A DNA stretch of 53,438 nucleotides from contig JACRCL010000008.1 in NCBI GenBank assembly GCA_016219015.1, forward strand, positions 1 to 53,438, read 5' to 3'. Shown one piece after another: positions 18,553 to 26,360 of the stretch; the stretch's first letter is position 1; the number at the start of each line of letters is the position of its first letter. The notes beneath the pieces were generated by a model. It ran no database searches. It was not told the DNA's origin and saw only the letters and a list, made by a program, of their open reading frames with translations. This DNA comes from Deltaproteobacteria bacterium (GTDB lineage Bacteria > Desulfobacterota > GWC2-55-46). Both the position numbers and the translations under genes were made by a program.

Positions 18553-19776
18553 TTAAGCCTCTTCGCCCTCCGTGACGAGCGCCTTGCCGCCTTTGCCGAC
18601 CCAGCTGGTAGTCCACCTCCTCTGAACGAAAAGGAGTATGCCGAGCGCTACGATGGAAGAAAGGCCGTACACGAGGAACCCGAGGGAATAGTCGCCTTTA
18701 GTCTCCATCGAAAGGCCCATGGCAATCGGTATGAAAGCTCCCCCGAGCGCGCCGAACTCCCCTACTACGCCCGAGGTGATGGCCTTGGCGTGCGGGAACC
18801 TCAACGGCAGGAGCTGGAATACCGAGCCGTTGCCCACGCCTATGGCGGCCGCCATCAACACGAGGAAGAAGACGAAGAGCGGTAGCGGCGGCAGGAAGAA
18901 CGCGCCTGCGGCGCCGATGAGTATTATGACGTAAACGCCCGTGAGCGAGCGGATCCCGCCGTAGCGGTCGGAGAACCAGCCGCCCAGCACCCTTACGGCG
19001 CTGGCCGTGAAGCCGACGAGGATCATGAACTGCCCGGCAGTCACCTTGCTTATGCCGTATGAGTCGGCCATGAGGGTCGGTATGAAGCTCGAAAAGCCGA
19101 CATAACCGCCGAAGGTCACCCAGTACAGGAGGTTGAAGACCCAGATGTCCTTATCGACGAGCACCTTGAGGTACGAGCCGATCGATTTCCTCTCCATCTT
19201 GTCCGGCGGCTCTTTCGCGAAGAACCACATAAGGGCCATGACGATGACTATCGGTATGGCGAAGTAGCCGTAAACCGCGTTCCAGCCGTAGGCCTTGGCC
19301 AGGGGCGGGGCAAAAAGCCCGGCGAAGATGGTGCCGCTGTTGCCGGCGCCGGCTATGCCCATCGCGAGCCCCTGGTGCTGCGGCGGGAACCAGCCCGCGC
19401 CGAGCGGGAGGGCCACCGCGAAGCTCGCGCCGGCTATGCCGAGGATGCCACCCATTATGAGGACCTCAGTGTAGGTGTGCACGAAATAGAAGCCGTAGAA
19501 CATGGCAAGCACGGTGATGCCGAGGCCGATAAGCGCGGCGGTCTTCCTGCCGACTATCTCGGCCACGAGCCCGAGGGGGATCCGGAGGAACGCGCCCGCG
19601 AAGACCGGTATCGAGAGCATCAAGCCTTTCTGGGCGGGGGAGAGGTGGAACTCCTGGCTGATGAACGGCGCCATGGCGGCGTTTATCATCCAGACCATGA
19701 AGCTCATATCGAAGTATAGCAGGGCCATCAGCAGGGTTGGAGGATGGCCGGATTTCCAGAAACCCTTTGTAGACAT
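18553..19776 (-). CDS. MFS transporter of the nitrate/nitrite porter (NarK) type
   Basis: A 407-residue protein with about twelve transmembrane helices. The nitrate signature region is seen as GAGWFPPQHQGLAMGIAGAG followed by NSGT, in the fifth helix area. GRKTAALIG is the MFS loop 2-3 motif. NNP-type carriers import nitrate or exchange nitrate and nitrite. No nitrate reductase is in the window, so the substrate stays open; distant relatives carry other small anions. It starts with a good AAAGGAG site upstream. A universal stress protein gene follows on the same strand. Confidence 0.82.
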   Translation of the reverse strand: MSTKGFWKSGHPPTLLMALLYFDMSFMVWMINAAMAPFISQEFHLSPAQKGLMLSIPVFAGAFLRIPLGLVAEIVGRKTAALIGLGITVLAMFYGFYFVHTYTEVLIMGGILGIAGASFAVALPLGAGWFPPQHQGLAMGIAGAGNSGTIFAGLFAPPLAKAYGWNAVYGYFAIPIVIVMALMWFFAKEPPDKMERKSIGSYLKVLVDKDIWVFNLLYWVTFGGYVGFSSFIPTLMADSYGISKVTAGQFMILVGFTASAVRVLGGWFSDRYGGIRSLTGVYVIILIGAAGAFFLPPLPLFVFFLVLMAAAIGVGNGSVFQLLPLRFPHAKAITSGVVGEFGALGGAFIPIAMGLSMETKGDYSLGFLVYGLSSIVALGILLFVQRRWTTSWVGKGGKALVTEGEEA

Positions 19777-20323
19777 TGTACTAATTCTCCTTTCCTATTA
19801 TAATATTAAGTGCAAAACCAAAAAGGCCGCCGTGCAAACAATCCGGCCCTCTTAAAACCGCACACGGATGCGCCAATGCGAATGGCGCTGCCCCGCCCCT
19901 GGAACGTCTTATTCAGTTTTGGAAAAGTTTTTGGTGAAGGATTTAGTAACTATTGCAACCGTCTTGTCTCTAAACTTAGCAAAGGGTATGCCAAACCCTG
20001 ATTAAGGTTTTACCCTTGGAAATCGCTGTTTTTGGATGATTAGGCGACCGGGGCTGGCGTCATCTTGCGGGGCTTTTTGCCGCACCATGAGGCTTTATGC
20101 ACCGTAACTATGCCTCATGTGAGGACAGATAGGCGCGGCGCAATTGGCCGTCGCTATTCCTCCAGAAAATCATATTGTAACTATTTGAATTACTTAAAGA
20201 TTTAAAAAAACCTTTAAAAATTAGTGGATTTAAGGAACATTCCCAAGATATAATTTTAAAATCGGGGCAACCTTACTTAAGGTCAACGTCCCCTTTCACC
20301 CTTTAAAAATCCGGAAAAAGAAT
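19777..20323. other. 547-base intergenic region between narK-like and kinase genes
   Basis: No gene is seen. The left part holds the leader of the minus-strand transporter. An inverted pair ATGAGGC (20087-20093) and GCCTCAT (20112-20118) could be an operator. The segment 20180-20270 is unusually AT-rich (runs of TTTAAAAA). A GGAAAAAG ribosome site precedes the kinase ATG. No convincing -35/-10 pair was found. Confidence 0.5.
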
Positions 20324-22054
20324 ATGAGAATAAAGGTAAAGATCCTTTTTTTCATAATAACCACCCTTCTGCTCATACTGTTCGTCTCCACGTATTATAC
20401 GCACAGGGTCGTGGAGAAGAGCCATGAGGCCGCGCTGAAGGAAGAGGCAGGCAAGATAGTAAAAGAGATAGAGCTGACGATGGCCACGGCCGGCGAGGCC
20501 AGGGGCGAGAACCTCGACCTCGTCAAGATGCTCTACTACAGCTCCAAGATAATCCCCGAGACATCCGCGGGGGAAAGCCGCCCCGCCCTGCCGCCGGCGC
20601 AGAGGGAGGCCCGGATAATAAAGTCGCTCAACGACACCCTTGAGCGGCTGATGTTCATAAGCTCGCATATCGTCCGCGTCGACCTGTATACCTTCAACCC
20701 GGACGGCTCGTTGAAGCCTTTCTTCACGAAGATAAAAGGGAATCTGCCGGCCCTGGAGCCCAGGGCCGACGAGCTTGCCTCCGTAAGGCAGGGGGAGACG
20801 GTGCTGAACTTCGAGGAGGTAAACAGCCTCAATTACGGCAACGTCGCCGCCCCGGTCCATTACAACGGCTCGGTATACGCCATGGCCGGGATAAAGGTAT
20901 CGAGCGAGGCGTTCGACACCCTCTTGAGCACGAAGCGCAGGACCACGCTCCTGTTCGCGGGCCTGGCCATAGCCCTCATAGCGGGCGTGCTCATATTCTC
21001 GATGGACTATATGGTGAACAGGCCCATACAGAGCCTCCTTTCCGCGATATCCGAGGTAAAACGCGGCAACCTCAAGGTGAAGGTCGAGCCGATGGCGGGC
21101 GACGAGATCGGCAGGCTCACGGAGCACTTCAACTCCATGCTCGAGACGATAAGGCTCAACAGCGAAGAGAAGGAATCGCTCCTGAAGCAGATAAATATGC
21201 ATAACGACGAGCTGCAGCATAAGATAAAGCTCGCCACCGAGGAGCTATTGAGGAGGAACGAGGAGCTGAGCTACGCCAACCAGTCGATATACAACTTCCA
21301 GAAAAAGCTCGGGCACTCCAGGAGGCTCGCGGCCGTGGGCCAGCTCGCGGCCACGGTGGCGCACGAGCTGGGCACGCCTCTGCATTCGATCTCCGGGCAC
21401 CTCCAGCTTCTGGTGGAAGAGCCCGGACTTTCATTGAACAAGGAGATAACGAGGCGCCTCGACATAATGCAGTCCCAGCTCGAAAGGATAACAGGCTCCA
21501 TCCAGAACATCCTCGATACCACCCGCCAGCCGAGCGCCAACTTCGTCATGGTGGACCTGAACAAGCTCCTCGACGACGTGACGATACTCCTGATGCCGGA
21601 GATAGTCTCAAAAGGCATAGCCGTAAAACAGGACCTGCGCGCCGGGCTGCCGCCGGTGTACGGCGTAAAGCCACGCTTCGAGGAGGTATTTTTAAACCTC
21701 CTCGATAACGCCATAGACGCCTCTCCCGAGAAAGGGACGATCGTCATTTCGAGTGAGGTGTCTGGCCCGCCCGATAACTCGCTCCTGCCGGCCGGGGAGC
21801 TCTCCGAGGTCCCGTGGGTGAAGGTGGTCGTAAAGGACAACGGCAGGGGCATACCCGAGGATTACTTCCAGGACATATTCAAGCCGTTCTACACCACGAA
21901 GGCCCACGGCCACGGCACCGGGCTGGGTCTTGCCATCTCGCAGGAGATAGTGGCCGGCCACCGCGGAGTAATACTGGTGGAGAGCAGGATAAACGAGGGG
22001 AGCGCGTTCTCGGTGCTCCTGCCTGCCGCTGAAAAGGGAAAGCTATGCCTTTAG
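20324..22054 (+). CDS. Membrane sensor histidine kinase (NtrB-like partner)
   Basis: A 576-residue kinase. A transmembrane helix (residues about 7-25) and a second near 205-228 bracket a periplasmic sensor of about 180 residues. HAMP follows (MVNRPIQSLLSAISEVKRGN), then a coiled coil. The phosphoacceptor H-box is LAATVAHELGTPLHSISGHL. The ATPase domain has LLDNAIDAS (N box), VKDNGRGIP (G1) and GTGLGLAIS (G2). It overlaps the downstream NtrC-type regulator by ten bases, so the two form a cognate pair. The signal is unknown; the sensor has no recognised fold. Confidence 0.92.
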   Translation: MRIKVKILFFIITTLLLILFVSTYYTHRVVEKSHEAALKEEAGKIVKEIELTMATAGEARGENLDLVKMLYYSSKIIPETSAGESRPALPPAQREARIIKSLNDTLERLMFISSHIVRVDLYTFNPDGSLKPFFTKIKGNLPALEPRADELASVRQGETVLNFEEVNSLNYGNVAAPVHYNGSVYAMAGIKVSSEAFDTLLSTKRRTTLLFAGLAIALIAGVLIFSMDYMVNRPIQSLLSAISEVKRGNLKVKVEPMAGDEIGRLTEHFNSMLETIRLNSEEKESLLKQINMHNDELQHKIKLATEELLRRNEELSYANQSIYNFQKKLGHSRRLAAVGQLAATVAHELGTPLHSISGHLQLLVEEPGLSLNKEITRRLDIMQSQLERITGSIQNILDTTRQPSANFVMVDLNKLLDDVTILLMPEIVSKGIAVKQDLRAGLPPVYGVKPRFEEVFLNLLDNAIDASPEKGTIVISSEVSGPPDNSLLPAGELSEVPWVKVVVKDNGRGIPEDYFQDIFKPFYTTKAHGHGTGLGLAISQEIVAGHRGVILVESRINEGSAFSVLLPAAEKGKLCL

Positions 22055-23433
22055 GGGCTTCCATACTCGTGGTGGACGACGATATCGTCGCGGCCGAGCT
22101 CCTCTCCGAGGTGCTCACGAAGGAGGGCTACGCCGTGCGCATAGCCACGCACGGCAAGGAGGCCGTAAGGCTCGGCGAGAGCGAGCCCTTCGACGTGGTG
22201 ATAACGGACTTGAAGATGCCGGACTTCACCGGCCTCGACGTGCTCCACGCCTTCAAGCGGCTGAACCCCCAGACCATAACCATAGTCATAACGGCTTTCG
22301 GCTCTTTCGAGACCGCGATAGAGGCCATACAGAACGGCGCGTACGACTACATAGTAAAGCCCTTCAAGATCGACGAGATAAAGCTGAAGGTCGCGAGCTG
22401 CCTCGAACAGAAGGCGATATTGTCGGACAGGGGCGAGACGGCCGCCGCCCCCGGCGACAACTTCACCTTCAGGACCATAATCGGCAGCAGCCCCAAGATG
22501 CTCGAGATATACAAGACCATCGCCAGGGTCGCCGGAAGCGACGTGCCGGTGCTCATACAGGGGGAAAGCGGCACCGGGAAGGAGCTTATCGCCCGGGCCA
22601 TACACGACAGCTCTCACCGGGCCTCAGGGCCGTACGTGGTCATAAACTGCGCTACCTTCCCCGAGCACCTGCTCGAAAGCGAGCTTTTCGGCTACATAAA
22701 AGGGGCTTTCACGAACGCGCTTACGGACAAGAAAGGCCTTTTCGAGGAGGCGAAGGGCGGGACCTGCTTCCTCGACGAGATCGGCGACATGCCCCTGAAC
22801 CTACAGGTGAAGCTCCTGCGTGTACTGCAGAAAAACGAGATAAGGCGGGTCGGCTCGACCCAGAACATAACGGTGGACGTCCGCTTCCTCGCGGCCACGA
22901 ACAGGGACCTTACGACGCTCGTCAAATCGAAACAGTTCAGGGAGGACCTCTTCTACCGCCTCCATGTCGTTAAAATCAACCTCCCGCCTTTAAGGGAGCA
23001 CCTCGAGGACGTCCCTCTGCTCGTGGACTACTTCTTCCACAAGATAGTGAAGAAGACGAAAAAGGACATCCACAGCATCGCTAAGGAGGCGATGGACATC
23101 CTTATCAACTATAACTGGCCGGGCAACATCAGGCAGCTCGAAAACGTCATGGAGCGGGCCGTGGCGCTTACGAACAACAAAGTCCTCCTCGTGTCCGACA
23201 TACCGGGCGAGATATACCAGAGCAACAGGGACGAGACCGTGATGGAGCCCATGGGCCCGAGGAACTTCCCTTCCCTGGAGGAGATGAAGCTCAATTACAT
23301 AGAGCAGATACTCAAGCACACCAACGGCAACCAGAACATGGCGGCCGATATCCTCGGCATAGACCGTAAGACCCTCTACCGGATACTCAAAAGGACAAAG
23401 GACGGGGGCGGCCAGGCCGAGGAGACAAATTAA
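22045..23433 (+). CDS. NtrC-family sigma-54-dependent response regulator
   Basis: A 462-residue activator with three domains: receiver (1-120; acidic pocket VVDDD, phosphoacceptor in VVITDLKMPD), AAA+ (about 145-380) and a Fis-type HTH (about 415-455, NMAADILGIDRKTLYRILK). Walker A is GESGTGKE; Walker B is GGTCFLDEIGDM. The sigma-54 contact loop, normally GAFTGA, reads GAFTNA. It should drive transcription from -24/-12 promoters on phosphorylation. A consensus sigma-54 promoter is present at 30342-30356, ahead of the chemoreceptor; whether this regulator acts there is not known. Confidence 0.94.
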   Translation: MPLGASILVVDDDIVAAELLSEVLTKEGYAVRIATHGKEAVRLGESEPFDVVITDLKMPDFTGLDVLHAFKRLNPQTITIVITAFGSFETAIEAIQNGAYDYIVKPFKIDEIKLKVASCLEQKAILSDRGETAAAPGDNFTFRTIIGSSPKMLEIYKTIARVAGSDVPVLIQGESGTGKELIARAIHDSSHRASGPYVVINCATFPEHLLESELFGYIKGAFTNALTDKKGLFEEAKGGTCFLDEIGDMPLNLQVKLLRVLQKNEIRRVGSTQNITVDVRFLAATNRDLTTLVKSKQFREDLFYRLHVVKINLPPLREHLEDVPLLVDYFFHKIVKKTKKDIHSIAKEAMDILINYNWPGNIRQLENVMERAVALTNNKVLLVSDIPGEIYQSNRDETVMEPMGPRNFPSLEEMKLNYIEQILKHTNGNQNMAADILGIDRKTLYRILKRTKDGGGQAEETN

Positions 23434-23444
23434 CCAGTTAGTCT

Positions 23445-23573
23445 GTCATTCTGAGCGTGTGAGCCAAAGCCCTGAGCGAAGCGAAGGGGAAGAATCTCTA
23501 TTCAACAGTACGAGATTCTTCGGTCGCTTTGCTCCCTCAGAATGACAGGAAGACATAATTAATCAGAGCTTCC
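23445..23573. repeat. Family B palindromic repeat, copy 3
   Basis: Opens TGTCATTCTGAGCGTGTGAGC twelve bases after the regulator stop. Closes CTCAGAATGACAGG, then CATAATTAATCAGAGCTTCC (the outer right arm). The outer left arm is absent. The rest of 23574-23775 contains only a TATAAT-like hexamer at 23709-23714. Confidence 0.8.
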
Positions 23574-23775
23574 CTGAATTGTTTGTAAATAAGACCCCTT
23601 ACAGCCCTAACCCCTTGTTTTACCTATTAAATTTAAAGCCTGCTAAAAATTACCTGTCTTTCGGCCGCTCCCCCTCCACTCTCTAATAATCCCTTAATCT
23701 CGCCTGAGTATAATGGGAACTGTAAAGAGGATAGAGGATAATAACGTAAGGGCAGCAAGAAAAGAGGAGGGTAAA

Positions 23776-23874
23776 ATGGACAGGCAGATAAAGACACTCA
23801 GCAGGGTCTACGACATAGTGACGATAGCGTTGACAATAGCGATCCTCGTCGGATACAAGCTTGTGACCCTTTAA
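23776..23874 (+). CDS. 32-residue single-pass membrane peptide
   Basis: A short frame with a strong ribosome site (AGAGGAGGG, seven bases before the ATG) and a terminator right after its stop, so it is a well-delimited transcription unit. The peptide begins MDRQIKTLSRVYD. Its second half is one hydrophobic helix (IVTIALTIAILVGY), ending KLVTL. No family is recognised. Its size and layout resemble the disrupted small gene at 16726. Coding status is inferred from signals, not homology. Confidence 0.6.
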   Translation: MDRQIKTLSRVYDIVTIALTIAILVGYKLVTL

Positions 23875-23895
23875 AAGGGTCCCCGTAATGATAAA

Positions 23896-23935
23896 AAAGG
23901 GCCGCGGTTCTCTAACCGCGGCCCTTTCTATTTTT
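23896..23935 (+). terminator. Strong terminator after the 32-residue gene
   Basis: AAGGGCCGCGGTT (23897-23909) pairs perfectly with AACCGCGGCCCTT, followed by a T-rich stretch. The plus-strand orientation fits the small gene; it may also work for the minus-strand gene ending at 23986. Confidence 0.88.
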
Positions 23936-23985
23936 TATTTTTTTACCTGCCGAATACACTTAAGCGTCGGCGGGAGGCAACGGGC

Positions 23986-24612
23986 TCAGGTGGTCTTCTC
24001 GAGGATATAGTCTTTTAGCATCTTCTGGTCCTGGTGGTCGACCTTGTCGAACTTCACCCCGATAAGGGACCCGTTTATCCACATCACCTTCCCGTTTAGC
24101 TGAAAGTGGCCGACGGTGCCGGGCTCCCTGAAGTGTACGGTCAGCTCCTTCCAGAGCTTCCCCATGTCAGCCCTCCTGCCCGCGTCGATGCAGATGCCCG
24201 AAAGGCTTATGTTGACCACGTTCGCCTGGCTGAGGTTCGAGACGCCGGAAACGGCGTACTTCACGTCCGCGCTTTTCAGCTCGTACCTGGCGTTGTTCCT
24301 GCACCCGTCGAGCAGCTCCTTCAGGTTGGAGACGAACGAGGAGAGCGTCCTCGAGGATATCTCGTACGGCTTGCCGGCCCCGGCCTTCTTCCTTATCTCC
24401 GAGACCTCGTTTTCGGCCTCTATGAGGAGCCTTTTGTATTTGAAGATGTTCTTGCTGAGTATGTCCCTCGCGATGAGGAAGGAGCCCGAGGAGACATAGA
24501 TGTCCTTGACCTGTATCATCTCGGAGCAGGACGGGCACCGCGTCTCCTTCACTTCGGTCTGGAAGGGCAGGTGGACCCACTCGTTGCACTTCGTGCACTC
24601 TACCTTGAGCAT
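23986..24612 (-). CDS. Zinc-ribbon plus PilZ-domain protein
   Basis: A 208-residue protein. Residues 5-32 form a zinc ribbon (CTKC...CPSC). A helical middle (55-105) is followed by a PilZ domain: CRNNARYELK supplies RxxxR and NISLSGICID supplies NxSxxG. It is therefore a likely cyclic di-GMP sensor. Its ATG overlaps the stop of the RadC-like gene (TGATG), so translation is coupled. That makes an unusual pair of a c-di-GMP sensor with a catalytically degenerate RadC. Confidence 0.8.
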   Translation of the reverse strand: MLKVECTKCNEWVHLPFQTEVKETRCPSCSEMIQVKDIYVSSGSFLIARDILSKNIFKYKRLLIEAENEVSEIRKKAGAGKPYEISSRTLSSFVSNLKELLDGCRNNARYELKSADVKYAVSGVSNLSQANVVNISLSGICIDAGRRADMGKLWKELTVHFREPGTVGHFQLNGKVMWINGSLIGVKFDKVDHQDQKMLKDYILEKTT

Positions 24613-25430
24613 CAGCCCATTCCTTTCGGCAGGATGCGCGAGGGCTGCAACTCCGCGGCCATGGCGAACCCGGGGGTCTCCCCGAACCGCCAGCCGCCCT
24701 CCCTTGCGCTGAAATACCCGCCCTTGCCGGTCAGGATGTAATCGTGGACCAGGAGGTCGACCGCGAGCGCGGCCCTGTCGAGCACCTCAATTATCCTGCG
24801 GTACAGCCCGGGGTCAACTGCCTCTTTTCCCGGGCACATAAGCGCGAATACCACGGAGCGGGCGTTATGCTTGAACGAAAGCGAAACCGCCTTCCTTGAA
24901 AGCGCGGAAAACCCGCCCTTAATGGAGCCCTCATGGAGCACATCGATTGACAGGAACTCGTTCGCGGAGCTAAGGTAGATCGCGGCGAGCCTTTCAGCCT
25001 TCGGCGCGCCGATCCGCTTGAGGCAATATATCACATCCCCCTGTCCCCGGACTATATTTTTTTTCTTCGCCCTGTCCTTCAGATACAGGCTGGATACGCC
25101 CCCGACAAGCCGTAAAAGCGAGGCAGGCGCAGCACCCATGCCGGGGGCCGCCTCAAGCTCCTCCTGCGGGGCCTCCACGATGCCTTTAAGGGAGCCGAAC
25201 CTATTTAAAAGCCCCTTTACGGCCATGTCCAGCTCTTTGCCGGGCAGGGCGTAGGATAAAAGCAGCGAGAGCGCCTCTTTCTCCTGAAAGCTTTCAAATA
25301 ACGTCTTCTTTAAACGCCTCTTCGACAATCTTCCCCGGTGCTTATATTTTTTTTTGCAGGCAAGGTGGATTTTGCTTAAAGTGTATATATCATTCAAAAA
25401 CCATACCAGAATGATAACAATTAGGGTCAT
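24612..25430 (-). CDS. Degenerate RadC-family (JAB/MPN) protein
   Basis: The frame is 272 codons, but its first ATG (25430) lies inside a family B repeat, so the native start is further in; by comparison with the intact RadC it should fall around residues 15-35 (a TTG at 25328 is possible). The N-terminal helix-hairpin-helix part (LEAAPGMGAAPAS) and the VLHEGSI box of the JAB domain are kept. The metal site is lost: aligned without gaps to the RadC at 37372, His-Asn-His-Pro becomes LMCP (198-201) and the third ligand Asp becomes Tyr. The fold after it (VLDRAALAVDLLVHDYILTG) is well conserved, arguing that the protein is maintained. It is probably a non-enzymatic paralogue. Confidence 0.8.
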   Translation of the reverse strand: MTLIVIILVWFLNDIYTLSKIHLACKKKYKHRGRLSKRRLKKTLFESFQEKEALSLLLSYALPGKELDMAVKGLLNRFGSLKGIVEAPQEELEAAPGMGAAPASLLRLVGGVSSLYLKDRAKKKNIVRGQGDVIYCLKRIGAPKAERLAAIYLSSANEFLSIDVLHEGSIKGGFSALSRKAVSLSFKHNARSVVFALMCPGKEAVDPGLYRRIIEVLDRAALAVDLLVHDYILTGKGGYFSAREGGWRFGETPGFAMAAELQPSRILPKGMG

Positions 25431-25531
25431 TCTGAGGAGCCGCGGGCGACGAAGAATCTTGTAAACTGTTGTATAGAGATTCTTCCCCTTCGCTTCGCTC
25501 GGGGCTTTGGCTCACACGCTCAGAATGACAG
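25426..25531. repeat. Family B palindromic repeat, copy 4
   Basis: GTCATTCTGAGGAGCCGCGG to CTCAGAATGAC, with GAAGAATCTTG and AGATTCTTCC inside. It touches the open 5' end of the degenerate radC frame and supplies its first ATG. Confidence 0.8.
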
Positions 25532-25617
25532 GCTAAACAGGTTTGCAACCTGAACTCGCTTTTTCTTTTTTTTCTTTTCGTTTTACAAACCCACAGGGCA
25601 TAGTGCCTGTCTTTTTT

Positions 25618-25875
25618 CTAAATGCAGAGCTTTCGTCTATAGATGTCGCTTATCGAGTCCACGGCCTTGAAGGCCTCACCGAATTCTTCCCTCAAGAACA
25701 TGCCGATGTCCGCGAGGTCCTCATTCGTAAGGACAGTTCCGAGGTTAGGATTGAGTTCCGCCATACTGCTCATAAGGACGAGAAAGGGCATGACCTTCCG
25801 CTTGACGTCATTTATTATCTCGATACAGTCGTTGATGCCTTCGATGCCCTGACGCACGCCATTTCTGTTGCACAT
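25618..25875 (-). CDS. Small protein of unknown function behind a structured RNA leader
   Basis: An 85-residue protein from the ATG at 25875, which has a perfect AGGAGGTG site (an ATG at 25917 would add 14 residues and lacks one). The sequence is MCNRNGVRQGIEG, a helix reading CIEIINDVKRKVMPFLVLM, then an acidic stretch NEDLADIGMFLREEFGEAF. It looks all-helical and soluble, with no recognised motif. It is transcribed from the promoter at 26071-26099 through the structured leader at 25914-26065, so its expression is probably controlled by premature termination. No family identified. Confidence 0.7.
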   Translation of the reverse strand: MCNRNGVRQGIEGINDCIEIINDVKRKVMPFLVLMSSMAELNPNLGTVLTNEDLADIGMFLREEFGEAFKAVDSISDIYRRKLCI

Positions 25876-25913
25876 GTAGCACCTCCTGCAGGTTGTTTTT
25901 AGGCATTTTTCGG

Positions 25914-26065
25914 GCATAAAAAAAGCGCGCCCGCAGATGTGCTAGTGGCTTCCAAGGAGGCCACCCCGATACCTCACGGTACAGGGCATCTGCGGGCGCG
26001 CGTGCGCCCACATTGAGCCACCTCTGTCCATGAAGACAGGGGTAGCCCCTTGGAATTACTAGCAC
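25914..26065 (-). ncRNA. Candidate riboswitch/attenuator or structured sRNA
   Basis: On the minus strand the predicted transcript starts at the outer stem. The 5' arm 26065-26042 pairs with 25939-25964: GTGCTAGT/ACTAGCAC, CCTTGGAA-type 8 bp, GGC/GCC, then CCCC/GGGG with small internal mismatches. Inside are three hairpins: CTGTC/GACAG, GGGCGC/GCGCCC and TACC/GGTA. A competing perfect 15-bp stem (25987-26001 with 25925-25939) followed by seven T forms an intrinsic terminator. Its 5' arm sits inside the first fold, so the two are mutually exclusive unless a pseudoknot forms. It resembles no riboswitch class I can name. A 48-base spacer with an AGGAGGTG site leads to the 85-residue gene. Confidence 0.7.
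25918..26001 (-). terminator. Intrinsic terminator within the structured leader
   Basis: Perfect 15-bp stem GCGCGCCCGCAGATG / CATCTGCGGGCGCGC (arms 25987-26001 and 25925-25939), then seven T on the minus strand (25924-25918). The 47-base loop contains half of the alternative long stem. Confidence 0.8.
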
Positions 26066-26070
26066 TAAAA

Positions 26071-26099
26071 AATATAACAAAGAGACGTTAGGATGTCAA
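26071..26099 (-). promoter_or_regulatory. Sigma-70-type promoter of the structured RNA
   Basis: On the minus strand, TTGACA (26099-26094), a 17-base spacer, then TATATT (26076-26071). A start about seven bases later falls at 26064-26065, exactly at the first base of the outer RNA stem. The agreement supports both calls. 26100-26342 upstream holds no gene. Confidence 0.8.
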
Positions 26100-26360
26100 A
26101 GGCTTGTATGTGAGTAAGGGCAAGAAGGCTTACATCCCCCCCTCCTCTTCCTTGACAAACCATCTTATTGCCATAAACTCGGATTAGGCTTTTTCTGTCC
26201 CTGGACCGGTCCGTACCCCTGATACCACTCACTCTAAGAAAGCCTGAAAAGACCCTGCAAAGAAGGCCTTAAATGGGAGATTACCCGCAACCTCTATATG
26301 TCTGCCGCCCCTTAAGGCGGCCCGTGGCGCGCGCCTTGCGCCGTGGGGGATTTATGCGTC

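Noticed and set aside
20054-20070. Sigma-54 promoter ahead of the histidine kinase (TGGCGTCATCTTGCG)
   Set aside because: The GG-GC spacing is one base short of the required length.
20303-21220. A 305-codon minus-strand frame opposite the histidine kinase
   Set aside because: Its composition is that of an antisense shadow (His/Tyr/Leu-rich), with no ribosome site; the kinase on the plus strand is unambiguous.
25914-26065. 6S RNA, SRP RNA or tmRNA
   Set aside because: None of the conserved bases of these RNAs that I know are present, and the overlap with a terminator and a downstream gene fits cis regulation better. A search is still needed.
25808-26080. A 90-codon frame on the minus strand over the structured RNA
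   Set aside because: It spans the hairpins and terminator, has no ribosome site, and the 85-residue gene behind it has a perfect one.
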